Source: Denitrobaculum tricleocarpae (GTDB taxonomy: Bacteria > Pseudomonadota > Alphaproteobacteria > Kiloniellales > Kiloniellaceae). Taken from it: a DNA stretch of 64,000 nucleotides. Below are positions 18,966 through 27,720 of this stretch, one piece after another (positions within the stretch are counted from its first letter, which is position 1; every line of letters starts with the position of its first letter). The translations under genes and the position numbers were made by a program. The DNA lies in NCBI RefSeq assembly GCF_007004665.1, contig NZ_ML660054.1:62001-126000 (forward strand), given 5' to 3'. The notes beneath the pieces were generated by a model, which was not told the DNA's origin, did not search any database, and saw only the letters and a program-made list of their open reading frames with translations.

Positions 18966-20786
18966 AATATAAAGCCAGGTCAACCAGACGAACATAGCCA
19001 CCACAATAAGGCTGAGAACAGACACGTCGGCGGCTGGATTGATTGACGCGGGCGGCTCCGGCAAGACCGGCGCAAGTGCAACTGCCTGCTTCAATGTCGG
19101 ATCGATCAGCGTCGCTCCCGGCAGTGTATCATTGAGCGCGATCACCGCGGCACTTGAGATCGGCGACAAACCGGTCGCGATCGCACTGGGCCCCTGATCG
19201 CCGACAATCGACTGCGTGTCAGGTGCCGGGCCGGCCAGCACCAGTTGCTGTCCAAGTGTTTCCACAGGATTAAACTGTCCCCGGTACACGCGTCTGGAAA
19301 TCCGATTCTGCCGGATGAAGGGGAAGCGCACAAGATTGGCGCCGTCGCTCCAGCCGTCGATCGGCAGAAGCCGAAAACTGGTATCGGCGAAACTGGCGAG
19401 CAAGGCGCTGTCGCCCTCAGGCGCCGAGACAAGCGCGGCGTCAGCGCCACCACTCGTCAGGTTTGCCAGCAAGGCGGACGTGGTATCGGCCTCGCCTGGG
19501 ACCAGTTCCGCAGTGAGGGACAGCCCCGCCTTCAGGACCGTCGCAAGACGGTGAGATGCCGAACCCTCGGGACCAGTCGCAATCCGCGTGATATCCGAGA
19601 GGGCTTCCGGTCCGCCCTGCGCGGTCACCAGATGGATGAGGTTCTGTCCGATTGCCGCGACCGCCTCGTAACTTTCGTCCCGCTCCGGTGCCGGTTTGGA
19701 GACGTCAAAGAAAGCGTCCGACGCCACAAGAGCCAGACGCGCCTCTCCACGGGCCACCGACTCCAGCGGCGCGTGGCTGGGCAGGATCTGAACATCCCGT
19801 CCCTGGAATGCGTTCCTGGCGGTTCGGAGGGCTGTGTTGGCAGCGGCGCTTTCACTGATAAAAGGCGACGCAGCGATGAAAAGGGGATCGTCTGCTTCGA
19901 CCGCACCGCTGTCGATCAGGCCGAGGCGCGCCAGGGCATCCCGTGCCACCGCGCGCGGCGCCCGGCTCTCGATATCGACCTTCCGGTTTAGGTCACGCAT
20001 AAGTTGGATGTCGATCTTACCGGCCAAGGCATCGAGAGCGCCGCCCAGGCCGTTGTGCGCGGCAAGCGATGAGGCACTCGCGAGCACAGCCGCCTCGTAG
20101 ACTGGAAAGAACGCCAGATCATCCTCCAGCAGGACCAGTCCATAGTCGGCAATCTGTCCGTCACTGGTATAGACCTCGATCAGATCGACCTGTCCATCAA
20201 GCAGTTTGTCGTAAAGCTGCGCGCGCTCGCCAAGCGGGACAACATCTGTCTCTGAGAACTCGTAGCTGTAACGCTGCGACATTGGCTGAAACCCGTCGAG
20301 CGGGCGTTTCAGGAAATCGTCTTCGATCCCTATAGTGAGCGCCCGCGCCTGCCCGACCAGCTGGCTCATCGTGGTCAAGCCGAGCTCAGCCGCTCGATCC
20401 GGTCTCATGGCCAGGCCGTAGTTGTTGGCGAAGCCTATCCGCGGACGCCACGAGAGTCCGAGCGGCTCGTAGAGTTCCTTCACACGGGCCATCGCAGCAT
20501 CGCCGTCGGCAGTTGGGTTCTGTCCCAGCATGACGAGCCCGGTGCCGTTGTATTCGGGATAGGCATCGATATCGCCTTGCTTCAAAGCCGCCTGGATTGC
20601 CTGCGTGTTGGGATAGTCCACGACACCGGAAACCGGTAGCCCCTGCTCGGACGCCAGTTCGGCCAGCATGTGGGCAAGAACACGGCTTTCCCCGAAGTTC
20701 TTCGCCCCGATCTTGATCTGGCTCTCGCTGTCCTCGCAGGCAGTGAGCGTCAAGGCGAGAAATGCAATGAGTAACGATCTAAACAT
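18948..20786 (-). CDS. Double substrate-binding lipoprotein: OpuAC-like half fused to TAXI-like half, C-terminal TM helix
   Basis: A 612-residue protein. Residues 1-17 form a lipoprotein signal with lipobox LTAC. Residues about 22-290 resemble the OpuAC/ProX glycine-betaine binding domain: IGAKNFGESRVLAHMLAEL, GDIDAYPEYNGTGLVMLG, and LLDGQVDLIEVYTSDGQI. Residues about 300-545 look like a TAXI-type binding domain: ATGPEGSASHRLATVLKAGL, LTSGGADAALVSAPEGDS and FRLLPIDGW. A single helix (VLSLIVVAMFVWLTWLY) lies close to the C-terminus. The protein would thus be held at both ends to the inner membrane. It starts 17 bp after the BCCT gene with GAGGAGGGAG upstream of ATG 20786, so they are co-transcribed. 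Domain assignment of the second half is by motif only. Confidence 0.8.
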   Translation of the reverse strand: MFRSLLIAFLALTLTACEDSESQIKIGAKNFGESRVLAHMLAELASEQGLPVSGVVDYPNTQAIQAALKQGDIDAYPEYNGTGLVMLGQNPTADGDAAMARVKELYEPLGLSWRPRIGFANNYGLAMRPDRAAELGLTTMSQLVGQARALTIGIEDDFLKRPLDGFQPMSQRYSYEFSETDVVPLGERAQLYDKLLDGQVDLIEVYTSDGQIADYGLVLLEDDLAFFPVYEAAVLASASSLAAHNGLGGALDALAGKIDIQLMRDLNRKVDIESRAPRAVARDALARLGLIDSGAVEADDPLFIAASPFISESAAANTALRTARNAFQGRDVQILPSHAPLESVARGEARLALVASDAFFDVSKPAPERDESYEAVAAIGQNLIHLVTAQGGPEALSDITRIATGPEGSASHRLATVLKAGLSLTAELVPGEADTTSALLANLTSGGADAALVSAPEGDSALLASFADTSFRLLPIDGWSDGANLVRFPFIRQNRISRRVYRGQFNPVETLGQQLVLAGPAPDTQSIVGDQGPSAIATGLSPISSAAVIALNDTLPGATLIDPTLKQAVALAPVLPEPPASINPAADVSVLSLIVVAMFVWLTWLYIRPDYR

Positions 20787-20803
20787 TTTGCTCCCTCCTC
20801 TGC

Positions 20804-22354
20804 TCAACTGGCGCCACTGCTGCCCACGGCCTCGCCACGGGCTTCGATCGGTTTCAGTGGTGCGCGTTCTTTTTTGATTTCCCTCATGAAGCCGACGATC
20901 TGCAGCAGCACGATCACCGTGAAGGGAATCGCGCCGGTGATCGCCATTGCTTTTGCAACAGCCACAGATTCCGAGAGGATCGTCCCAGTCGTAATCGCGG
21001 CAATCAGTGTGCCCCAGACCATCTTTTGCATGACCGGCGGATTGAGGTTTCCGTCGGTCGTCATCATGGACAGAACAAAGGTCCCCGAATCTGCGGAGGT
21101 CACCAGGAAGATAAACATCAGGGTGACGGCCAGGATGTTCAGGACATGTCCACCGGGAAAATATCCCAGAAAGGCAAAGAGCGCCTTGGTCGCATCCTCA
21201 AATATGATCTCCTGAAGACCGCCACCGGCGAACATTTCAATGTAAAACCCCGCACCGCCAAAGACCGCAAACCACAGCATGGAAAAAAGCGTCGGTACCA
21301 GGATCACGCCAACGCAGAATTCACGGATGGTACGCCCCCGGCTGATGCGGGCGACAAAGATCCCGATGAAGGGGCCCCAGGCGATCCACCAGATCAGATA
21401 GGTCAGGGTCCAGCCCGCGCTCCATCCGCCAAGATCCTCAAAGGGGAAGAGCTTAAACGACATGGTAATCATGCCGGCGAAATAGTTGCCGATGGAATCG
21501 ATGAAAGTCTCGAGCAGGAAGCGCGTCGGACCGGCAAAAAGCACCAGCAACATGATGAGGATGGCAATCACCATATTGACGTTCGAAAGGATCTTGATCC
21601 CTTTGTCCACGCCGGTCGTGGCGGACAGCATGTAGCAGACGAACAGGATCCCCAGAATGATGATGGCCGTCGTCACGCTCTCATCCGTGCCAAAGGCATA
21701 GAAGGACCCGGAGCGCACGGCCAGGGTCCCCATGGCCAAAGATCCGGCCAGACCGAACACAACAGATAGCACGGCGAGCGTGTCCGCCACGTTGCCCATG
21801 GCATCACCCGTGCGTCCGTTAAACAAAGCCTTGATCGGTGTCGAGATCATCGAGGGCTGACCCCGCCGGAAGGTGAAGTAAGCGATCACCAGCGCACAGA
21901 TGGCGTAGATTGCCCAGGCATGGAAGCCCCAGTGCAAATTCGTGATCACAAGCGCCTGCCGGGCCGCAGCAGCCGTGCCGCCTTCCATGCCGGGCGGACT
22001 GATGTAATGATACATCGGCTCGGCCGGCCCCCAGAGCAAAAGGCCGGAGCCCATGCCACCGGCGAAGAGCATCGCAATCCAGGACACCGTCGAGAACTCC
22101 GGCTCCTCGTCGTCTTTGCCAAGTCTGATGTGACCGTAGGGACCGAACGCCATGTAAATTGAAAGGAAGAGAAAGCTGGAACAGATGAAAAGCCAGGCCC
22201 AACTGACACCAGTCAGCGAATAATTGGTGAACCCAAGCATCGTTCCGGTCATTCCATCCGGACTGACGATCCCCCAGACTCCGATCCCTGCACAACATGC
22301 CATCGACACGGTGAACACCGTATTGATGGTCAACTTGGACGCGTTCGACGACAT
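20804..22354 (-). CDS. BCCT-family betaine/carnitine/choline transporter
   Basis: A 516-residue secondary carrier with about twelve membrane helices. Family landmarks: HWGFHAWAIYAICALVIAYF with the aromatic/tryptophan segment of TM4-5, FRRGQPSMIS, WWIAWGPFIGIFVARISRGRTIREF, and VTSADSGTFVLSMMTT. BCCT carriers import betaine, choline, carnitine or related quaternary amines with Na+ or H+. No long C-terminal osmosensory extension is present (the tail after the last helix is about 30 residues). ATG 22354 is preceded by GGGGGAGAG; an upstream in-frame start at 22372 lacks support. First gene of the carrier/binding-protein/Usp group and divergent from the hydantoinase gene. Confidence 0.94.
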   Translation of the reverse strand: MSSNASKLTINTVFTVSMACCAGIGVWGIVSPDGMTGTMLGFTNYSLTGVSWAWLFICSSFLFLSIYMAFGPYGHIRLGKDDEEPEFSTVSWIAMLFAGGMGSGLLLWGPAEPMYHYISPPGMEGGTAAAARQALVITNLHWGFHAWAIYAICALVIAYFTFRRGQPSMISTPIKALFNGRTGDAMGNVADTLAVLSVVFGLAGSLAMGTLAVRSGSFYAFGTDESVTTAIIILGILFVCYMLSATTGVDKGIKILSNVNMVIAILIMLLVLFAGPTRFLLETFIDSIGNYFAGMITMSFKLFPFEDLGGWSAGWTLTYLIWWIAWGPFIGIFVARISRGRTIREFCVGVILVPTLFSMLWFAVFGGAGFYIEMFAGGGLQEIIFEDATKALFAFLGYFPGGHVLNILAVTLMFIFLVTSADSGTFVLSMMTTDGNLNPPVMQKMVWGTLIAAITTGTILSESVAVAKAMAITGAIPFTVIVLLQIVGFMREIKKERAPLKPIEARGEAVGSSGAS

Positions 22355-22664
22355 CTGTCTCTCCCCCGGCACAAGACTGTTTTTTTATGTGAGCGGTAGA
22401 AAGAGTAACCTTTTTTTCTTTTTTCCGCTAATGCGAGCCGCACCTCTTTTGTCGTAATTATCCCAAAGTGCAATCCTACGGGCTGTTCTGTCGACGCCCC
22501 GGTTTTACAGGTCAGCCCCAAAAACCTGCGGCGCGGAAATCAAAAATCTTCACGACAGCAGCCTTATTCCCCAAGACATCCGCTTGCCGTTGGTGCTACA
22601 GGATTTGTGGGGACGACAAGAGGTAAAACCCACCTTCAGGGATCGAGTTTAGGAATGGACTTTC
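22355..22664. other. 310-bp divergent intergenic region (BCCT / hydantoinase)
   Basis: Contains T-rich runs at 22378-22386 and 22410-22426 and presumably promoters for both genes. No gene, repeat or clear operator seen. Confidence 0.5.
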
Positions 22665-24698
22665 ATGGCACAACTGCTTGGTATCGACACCGGCGGAACC
22701 TATACAGACGCGGTCCTTTTCAGCCGTGACAGCGGTGTGCTTGCCTCTGCCAAGGCCCTGACGACCAAGCACGATCTTTCAATCTGTATCGGTGAAGCCA
22801 TCGGCACCGTGCTTGATGGTCTCGCGGATCAGACCGCTATCGAGCTTGTTTCAATCTCGACCACCCTGGCAACGAACGCAGTGGTCGAGGGGCAAGGCAG
22901 TCCGGTTTGCCTGCTTTTGATCGGTCACGATGAAAAAGCCCTGGACCGGGCGGGCCTGGGCTCGGCCCTGGGTCAGGATCCGGTCGTCTTTCTGACCGGC
23001 GGTCACGATGCTTCGGGCGATGAAGCCGCGCCTCTGGATCTCGCAGCGGCACGGGAAGCTATCGAGCGCCATGCCCCCAATGTTTCGGCCTTCGCGGTCG
23101 CGGGTCTCTTCGCCGTTCGGAACCCGGCCCACGAAATTGAGGTTTGTGCATTGGTGCAGGAACTCACAGGACGGCCGGTCACAGCTGCGCACCAACTTGC
23201 CTCCAGCCTCGACGCGCCACGCCGCGCGTTGACCGCCGTTCTCAACGCCCGTCTGATTCCCCAGTTGCAGGACCTCATTCTCTCCGTCCGGAAACTGCTT
23301 GCCGAACGCCAGATCGGCGCGCCGCTCATGATCGTGAAGGGCGACGGATCCCTGATATCCGCAGAGGTCGCCCTGAAACGGCCGATTGAGACGGTTCTGT
23401 CGGGACCGGCCGCCAGCACGATCGGCGCGACCTATCTGGCCGGTCAATCCAATATGCTTGTGGTTGATATAGGCGGGACGACTTCGGATATCGCGGTTCT
23501 GCGCGACGGCCGCCCCCTGCTCAGTGAAGACGGGGCAACGATTGGCGGTCGGAAAACAATGGTGCAGGCCATCGCTGTAGAGACATTTGGATTAGGGGGA
23601 GACAGCGAGATCCGAATGGAGCGTGGCTCCGGTCTCCAATTGGGGCCAAGGCGCAACCTGCCGATTTCTCTCCTGGCGCACGAATTTCCGTCGGTGCTTG
23701 AGAGTCTCGAAGAGCAGCTCGCCGCCGAACGTCTGCCCGCCTATGCCGGCCTCTTTGCCATGCGGCAGCGCGCGCTGGACACCAGCGAGGCAGCCATGAC
23801 GTCGTCGGAACGCAGTCTGTGGCGGAGCTTGCAGGACGGTCCGGTTGCAGTTGCCGAACTCCTTTCCGGAGCCGCCATGGAAAGGCCCTTCAAACGCTTG
23901 CTCGACCGGGGTCTTGCCATTGTCTCGGGCTTTACCCCCAGCGACGCGTCGCACGTTCTGAACAGGCATGAAGGCTGGTCTCAAGCGGCGGCAGAGACAG
24001 CAGCGCGACTTTTCTCCCGGCGGGCTGATCTGCTCGGCATCACTTTACCGGAAGAACCAGCGCAACTGGCAGCAACCGTCCATGAGTCCATGGTGACGGC
24101 ATCGGCCAGGCTTTTGGTCATGGCCAGCCTCACCGAGAGCTTGCCTGCCGCTCTGGGCGACAAGCCGGACGAGCTTGGGCGCTACTTTCTTGATCAAGCC
24201 GTCAAGCGCCCTTGCGACTCCGGGTCACCGATACACGAGAGCCCGATCGATTTTACGCTCCGGCTGAAGCTGCCTGTTGTGGCGATCGGAGCGCCTGCGG
24301 CAAACTACTATCCTGATATTGCCGGGCGCCTCAACGCAGAGATCACAGTTCCCGGACATGCCGAAGTCTGCAATGCGATCGGCGCCGTGGTCAGCAGCGT
24401 CTCCCAGAGCGTGACGGCAACGGTGACGACACCTGGTGAAGGGCGTTATCGCGTACACCTGGTCACGACGATGCGCGAGTTTGCCTCATTGGAGCATGCC
24501 ATTGCCTTCGCGGACGAGGAATCGAAACGTCTTGCCCGTGAAGCAGCCGTTAGCGCAGGCGCCCGCGATCCGGAAATTCATTCAAACCGAAACGACACAC
24601 TGGTCGAGGATATCGGCGGCCGGCGTGTCTTCGTGGAAAGCAAGATTGACGCCGTGGCAATTGGACGCCCCGGATTGGGTCAGGCCGCGAAGAGTTAA
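22665..24698 (+). CDS. Hydantoinase/oxoprolinase family protein (HyuA-like ATPase), no HyuB partner
   Basis: A 677-residue protein of the ATP-dependent N-methylhydantoinase/5-oxoprolinase/acetone-carboxylase beta family. N-terminal phosphate loop GIDTGGTYTDAVLF, STTLATNAVVEG, the second actin-fold loop MLVVDIGGTTSDIAVL and the following ETFGLGGDSEI are all present. The usual partner HyuB is absent on either side, so this is one of the stand-alone HyuA-type proteins whose substrate is unknown. The neighbouring BCCT carrier imports methylated amines, which makes an N-methyl lactam or hydantoin substrate conceivable but unproven. Start ATG 22665; no strong Shine-Dalgarno (AGGA is 13 bases away). 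Convergent with the PilZ gene. Confidence 0.86.
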   Translation: MAQLLGIDTGGTYTDAVLFSRDSGVLASAKALTTKHDLSICIGEAIGTVLDGLADQTAIELVSISTTLATNAVVEGQGSPVCLLLIGHDEKALDRAGLGSALGQDPVVFLTGGHDASGDEAAPLDLAAAREAIERHAPNVSAFAVAGLFAVRNPAHEIEVCALVQELTGRPVTAAHQLASSLDAPRRALTAVLNARLIPQLQDLILSVRKLLAERQIGAPLMIVKGDGSLISAEVALKRPIETVLSGPAASTIGATYLAGQSNMLVVDIGGTTSDIAVLRDGRPLLSEDGATIGGRKTMVQAIAVETFGLGGDSEIRMERGSGLQLGPRRNLPISLLAHEFPSVLESLEEQLAAERLPAYAGLFAMRQRALDTSEAAMTSSERSLWRSLQDGPVAVAELLSGAAMERPFKRLLDRGLAIVSGFTPSDASHVLNRHEGWSQAAAETAARLFSRRADLLGITLPEEPAQLAATVHESMVTASARLLVMASLTESLPAALGDKPDELGRYFLDQAVKRPCDSGSPIHESPIDFTLRLKLPVVAIGAPAANYYPDIAGRLNAEITVPGHAEVCNAIGAVVSSVSQSVTATVTTPGEGRYRVHLVTTMREFASLEHAIAFADEESKRLAREAAVSAGARDPEIHSNRNDTLVEDIGGRRVFVESKIDAVAIGRPGLGQAAKS

Positions 24699-24716
24699 AC
24701 TGACTTTATTCAAAGG

Positions 24717-25139
24717 CTATTTTTTGATGGGGCGGCCCGTCACCAGACGTTCGATAACCCGATACTGTTCATCGGCGATATTGATAAATCTTGCGCCGAG
24801 GCTGTCGGCCTCGGGATCGAACCGGACAATCTCAATGGAAACGCTCAGAATACGGTCGCCGTCCTTTAAAACCGTAAGCGTAGCCTCACTCCCAACCTCA
24901 AAACTCCGCGCAGTGTCGTTGCCATGGGTATCGCTGCCATGGCTAGGAACGATCTCGATTTCATATCCCTCGTCGCCAACAGCCATTGGACCGGGCGTAT
25001 CCAGAACTCGAGCGCCAACACCGCTGGCACTGATGTCGATAACCGAGACCGGGCCGTCATTCACCAGGCCATCGAAACTGACGCTGCGGCGCAGATCGCG
25101 GCGGCGCTCTTTTTGCGTGATGGCAACGATTTTGGACAT
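24717..25139 (-). CDS. PilZ domain protein
   Basis: A 140-residue stand-alone PilZ protein. The N-terminal RRDLRRSVSF supplies RxxxR and DISASGVGARV supplies DxSxxG, so c-di-GMP binding should be possible; C-terminal DSLGARFINI is the usual closing strand followed by a helix. It has no fused effector and the target is unknown. Together with the PilZ-tailed chemoreceptor it shows that c-di-GMP signalling is used in this organism. Convergent with the hydantoinase gene (18 bp). Confidence 0.85.
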   Translation of the reverse strand: MSKIVAITQKERRRDLRRSVSFDGLVNDGPVSVIDISASGVGARVLDTPGPMAVGDEGYEIEIVPSHGSDTHGNDTARSFEVGSEATLTVLKDGDRILSVSIEIVRFDPEADSLGARFINIADEQYRVIERLVTGRPIKK

Positions 25140-25379
25140 GGCGCTTTTCCAAGCTGCTGATCAGAAGAGGTCTCTGCAACGGAATGCTGCAGCGGCCAAA
25201 GCGCGTTCTTCATTTCAGTACCGAGAACAGTCAGCACAGAAAAACGGCCGTTCTCCAATCTACTTCAGAGAAAATTTAAAAATGCTTTCGAGACAGCAGC
25301 CCTACCACTTATAGGGTCGTGCACACAGGCCTAATTCTACAGAAATTTCACCAACACGCGAGTTGTAAGTTGAAAATAG

Positions 25380-25388
25380 CACGATCGT
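25380..25388. promoter_or_regulatory. Candidate TetR operator upstream of the TetR gene
   Basis: The palindrome ACGATCGT (followed by TCGTTAAC) lies about 17 bp before the TetR-type gene's ATG, a usual place for self-regulation. Short and unproven. Confidence 0.3.
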
Positions 25389-25404
25389 TCGTTAACTTAT
25401 CAAC

Positions 25405-26091
25405 ATGATTAAAGGCAAGCAGACAAAGGCGGCAATTCTCGAGGCTGCGACCGATATCGCGAGTAAGGAAGGGCTCGGCGGATTGAGTATCGGTACCCTT
25501 GCAAAGAAGCTTGGCTTGTCAAAAAGTGGTTTGTTTGCGCACTTCGGCTCGAAAGACGCCTTGCTGATGGCTGTAACGGAGGCAGCGTCACAGCGCTTTG
25601 TTGCAGTGGTCATACGTCCCGCGTTTCAGGAGCCTGCAGGGCGCCCAAGGCTCGAGAGGCTGTTCGAAAACTGGCTCAACTGGTCAGAAAGCCGGGAGTT
25701 CCCGGGTGGATGCCCGATCATGGCCGCCACGCTTGAACTGGACGACCGGCCAGGTCCACTGCGCGACTACCTGCTTTCCCAACAGCGAAAATGGTTGGGC
25801 ACGATTGGGCAGGCGGCAGAGATCGCTATCGACATGGGTCATCTTGCCGACAGTTTTGATAGCGAGCAGTTTGCCTTTGAATTCAACGCCATTGGCTTCG
25901 GCTATCACTTCTCGAACAGATTTCTGCGTGAACCTCATGCGCGTCATCAAGCAAGAACGGCGTTTCAATCCCTCCTCGTAAAGAGGTCTAACGCCGGAAA
26001 GCCACAAGCCCCTGACCAATCCAACATTCCGTGTGAAAAGGAAACAGAAAGAGATGACCACCGAAATGCCTGTGGCCCCGCCCCCCAATAG
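25405..26091 (+). CDS. TetR-family transcriptional regulator
   Basis: A 228-residue TetR regulator. The N-terminal DNA-binding helix-turn-helix is clear: KAAILEAATDIASKEGLGGL, SIGTLAKKLGLSKSGLFAHF and GSKDALLMAV. The ligand domain includes WLNWSESREFPGGCPIMAATLE, a cysteine-containing motif typical of a TetR_C group (YcdC/AcrR-like). The last ~18 residues are strongly charged and overlap the next gene in another frame, so the functional protein may effectively end earlier. It overlaps the thioesterase start by 38 bp and probably controls that operon. Confidence 0.9.
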   Translation: MIKGKQTKAAILEAATDIASKEGLGGLSIGTLAKKLGLSKSGLFAHFGSKDALLMAVTEAASQRFVAVVIRPAFQEPAGRPRLERLFENWLNWSESREFPGGCPIMAATLELDDRPGPLRDYLLSQQRKWLGTIGQAAEIAIDMGHLADSFDSEQFAFEFNAIGFGYHFSNRFLREPHARHQARTAFQSLLVKRSNAGKPQAPDQSNIPCEKETERDDHRNACGPAPQ

Positions 26092-26554
26092 TGACGCGCC
26101 CAGTGTGATTGCTGCCAGTGAGATGAAGCATTTAAGCGGCTTTGACTTCCTGACGGCGATTGCAAAGGGTGAGCTGCCGCAGCCGCCGATTGCCACCTTG
26201 ATGGACTTTCGCCTCGTACAGGTCGAATCGGGAAAAGTGGTGTTCGAAGGCCAGCCGGGACCACAGCACTATAATCCGATTGGCTCTGTCCATGGCGGGT
26301 TCGCGGCGACCGTCCTGGATTCGGTCATGGCCTGCAGCGTCCACTCTACCCTTCCGGCCGGAACAGGCTACACCACGGTCGAATTGAAGGTGAATTTCGT
26401 AAGGGCAATTACGATCGAGACTGGTACCGTCCGCGCTGAGTCCCGTGTCATTCATCAGGGCTCGCGCATTGCGACAGCCGAGGGACAGCTCTACGGCGCT
26501 GATGGCAAGCTCGCGGCGCACGGCACAACCACCTGCCTGATTTTCGCCATGTAA
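26054..26554 (+). CDS. PaaI-family acyl-CoA thioesterase (hotdog fold)
   Basis: A 166-residue single hotdog-domain thioesterase, hydrolysing acyl-CoA (often aromatic) to free acid and CoA. The core NPIGSVHGGFAATVLDSVM carries the HGG motif and the helix aspartate; TTVELKVNFVRAI and ESRVIHQGSRIATAEGQLYG form the typical strands. ATG 26054 is chosen with AGAAAGAG upstream; an in-frame codon at 26033 gives a Lys-rich extension. It overlaps the TetR gene and is followed by a strong terminator, so the two form a complete transcription unit. Confidence 0.87.
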   Translation: MTTEMPVAPPPNSDAPSVIAASEMKHLSGFDFLTAIAKGELPQPPIATLMDFRLVQVESGKVVFEGQPGPQHYNPIGSVHGGFAATVLDSVMACSVHSTLPAGTGYTTVELKVNFVRAITIETGTVRAESRVIHQGSRIATAEGQLYGADGKLAAHGTTTCLIFAM

Positions 26555-26936
26555 CGTCAAAGTCTCTTTGGCGTTCTTGAGCCCCAAATAGGAAGACCCC
26601 CACGGTTCGGCGTATACCGTGGGGGTCTTTGCGAGGAATAGGCCTTGGGGAAGGCCGTTGTCGGTTGCGTTAACAACCAACCTCTCGGTGAACACACAGT
26701 GCCAAGATCCGATCGAAAACGGTGTGTTAAAACTGTGGCCAGTGAAATGTGCCGTAAGCCAATTCTTCGCTTCGGGGCAGTTGATCGCTAAAGTCATGGC
26801 GAAAAAGCCCGGAAACCTCTGTTTTTTCAGCATTACTTCCAGACTGCAAAACTCTCACTGAGTGATAAACTTTTCGCCAAACACACGAGAATGGTGAAAC
26901 AAACAACCACTTTCCATGACCTAAAAGGATGCGCCC
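26555..26936. other. 382-bp intergenic region
   Basis: Holds the terminator at 26593-26629 and a small hairpin GGCCTT-GGGG-AAGGCC at 26641-26656. The rest is AT-leaning and includes the ribosome site and promoter area of the next small gene; no other gene seen. Confidence 0.5.
26593..26629 (+). terminator. Strong rho-independent terminator after the thioesterase gene
   Basis: Perfect 14-bp stem AAGACCCCCACGGT / ACCGTGGGGGTCTT with a 9-nt loop, ending in TTT. It lies 38 bp after the stop codon. Confidence 0.85.
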
Positions 26937-27182
26937 ATGGATACCGTGATCCCAAACCTGGACCTCATTTTCGAGTTTGCCGGTAATGCCAGTACCGAAA
27001 TCGTGGTCGCGCTTGCCGGCATTCTGATTTGGATCAGAGTGGGTATGCTCGGCAGGGCCATGCGTCTGCAACAAAAAGCGAATCTCGCAAAGGCCGAACT
27101 CTTCATCGCCTCTGAACACAGCCTTCATGAACGGCTCGAGGCGGTTCTTACGGAGATCAGGGAGCAGAAAATCCGCTCATAG
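26937..27182 (+). CDS. Small single-helix membrane protein, unknown function
   Basis: An 81-residue protein not recognised as a named family. A hydrophobic helix (about 17-37, ASTEIVVALAGILIWIRVGM) is followed by a long amphipathic, charged helix to the C-terminus (RLQQKANLAKAELFIASEHS...). The topology suggests an inner-membrane anchor with a cytoplasmic coiled tail. ATG 26937 has AAAGGA nine bases upstream and coding composition is normal, so I consider it real. Nothing in it indicates a catalytic role. Confidence 0.6.
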   Translation: MDTVIPNLDLIFEFAGNASTEIVVALAGILIWIRVGMLGRAMRLQQKANLAKAELFIASEHSLHERLEAVLTEIREQKIRS

Positions 27183-27339
27183 CGCGAATGAAGCCGCATT
27201 TTGCGCCAGCCACTCCTTCCAAGCACGGACATACAGCAGCAATCCACGCCGCGGTTAACGATCGAGAAAGCAGAGTCAGGCTACATCTCTTGTTCTAAGA
27301 GCTTGCCATAAGACTACACCCGAACGTGAGGCTTCTATC

Positions 27340-27687
27340 GTGTTTAAATGGTTACCGGGAATTGCGGCGAAAAATCGTAATAGCCCACGTTTGATGGCGG
27401 CCAGCTATTTCATCGCAACCTGCCTCATTACATTGGCCGTCTTGGACATCGTGACCACAAATCTTGGTTTGGCAGTTGGTGCTTATGAAGCAAACAGGAT
27501 TATCCGTTGGTTCCAGAGCACTATGGGAGACTGGTGGTTCTTGCCTCGCCTCATAGGGCAACTCATTCCGGCCATGATGATCGTCTGGTACCCCCACCGC
27601 CTGGTTCTGCTGGTCATATCGCCCGTCGTTCCGATCCTAGGTTTCTATGTGTGGAACAATGCCAGAATTGTCGGCATGCTGTCTTGA
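27340..27687 (+). CDS. DUF5658-like small integral membrane protein
   Basis: A 115-residue protein with three to four membrane helices. The first helix carries an Asp-Thr pair (LAVLDIVTTNLGLAVGAYEAN) that matches the DUF5658 pattern of D...T and G.-EaN; the function of the family is unknown. The start is GTG at 27340 with GAGG about ten bases upstream. It lies on the same strand as the preceding small membrane protein, 157 bp apart, and converges on the next gene. Confidence 0.6.
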   Translation: MFKWLPGIAAKNRNSPRLMAASYFIATCLITLAVLDIVTTNLGLAVGAYEANRIIRWFQSTMGDWWFLPRLIGQLIPAMMIVWYPHRLVLLVISPVVPILGFYVWNNARIVGMLS

Positions 27688-27720
27688 AACCGAGAAACCG
27701 TACGACCACCCACGTCACAA

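Noticed and set aside
18855-19046. Plus-strand ORF with a repetitive HVTVVRHITVVR-like translation
   Set aside because: It is the reverse translation of the 18-bp tandem repeat and the end of the binding-protein gene; no ribosome site.
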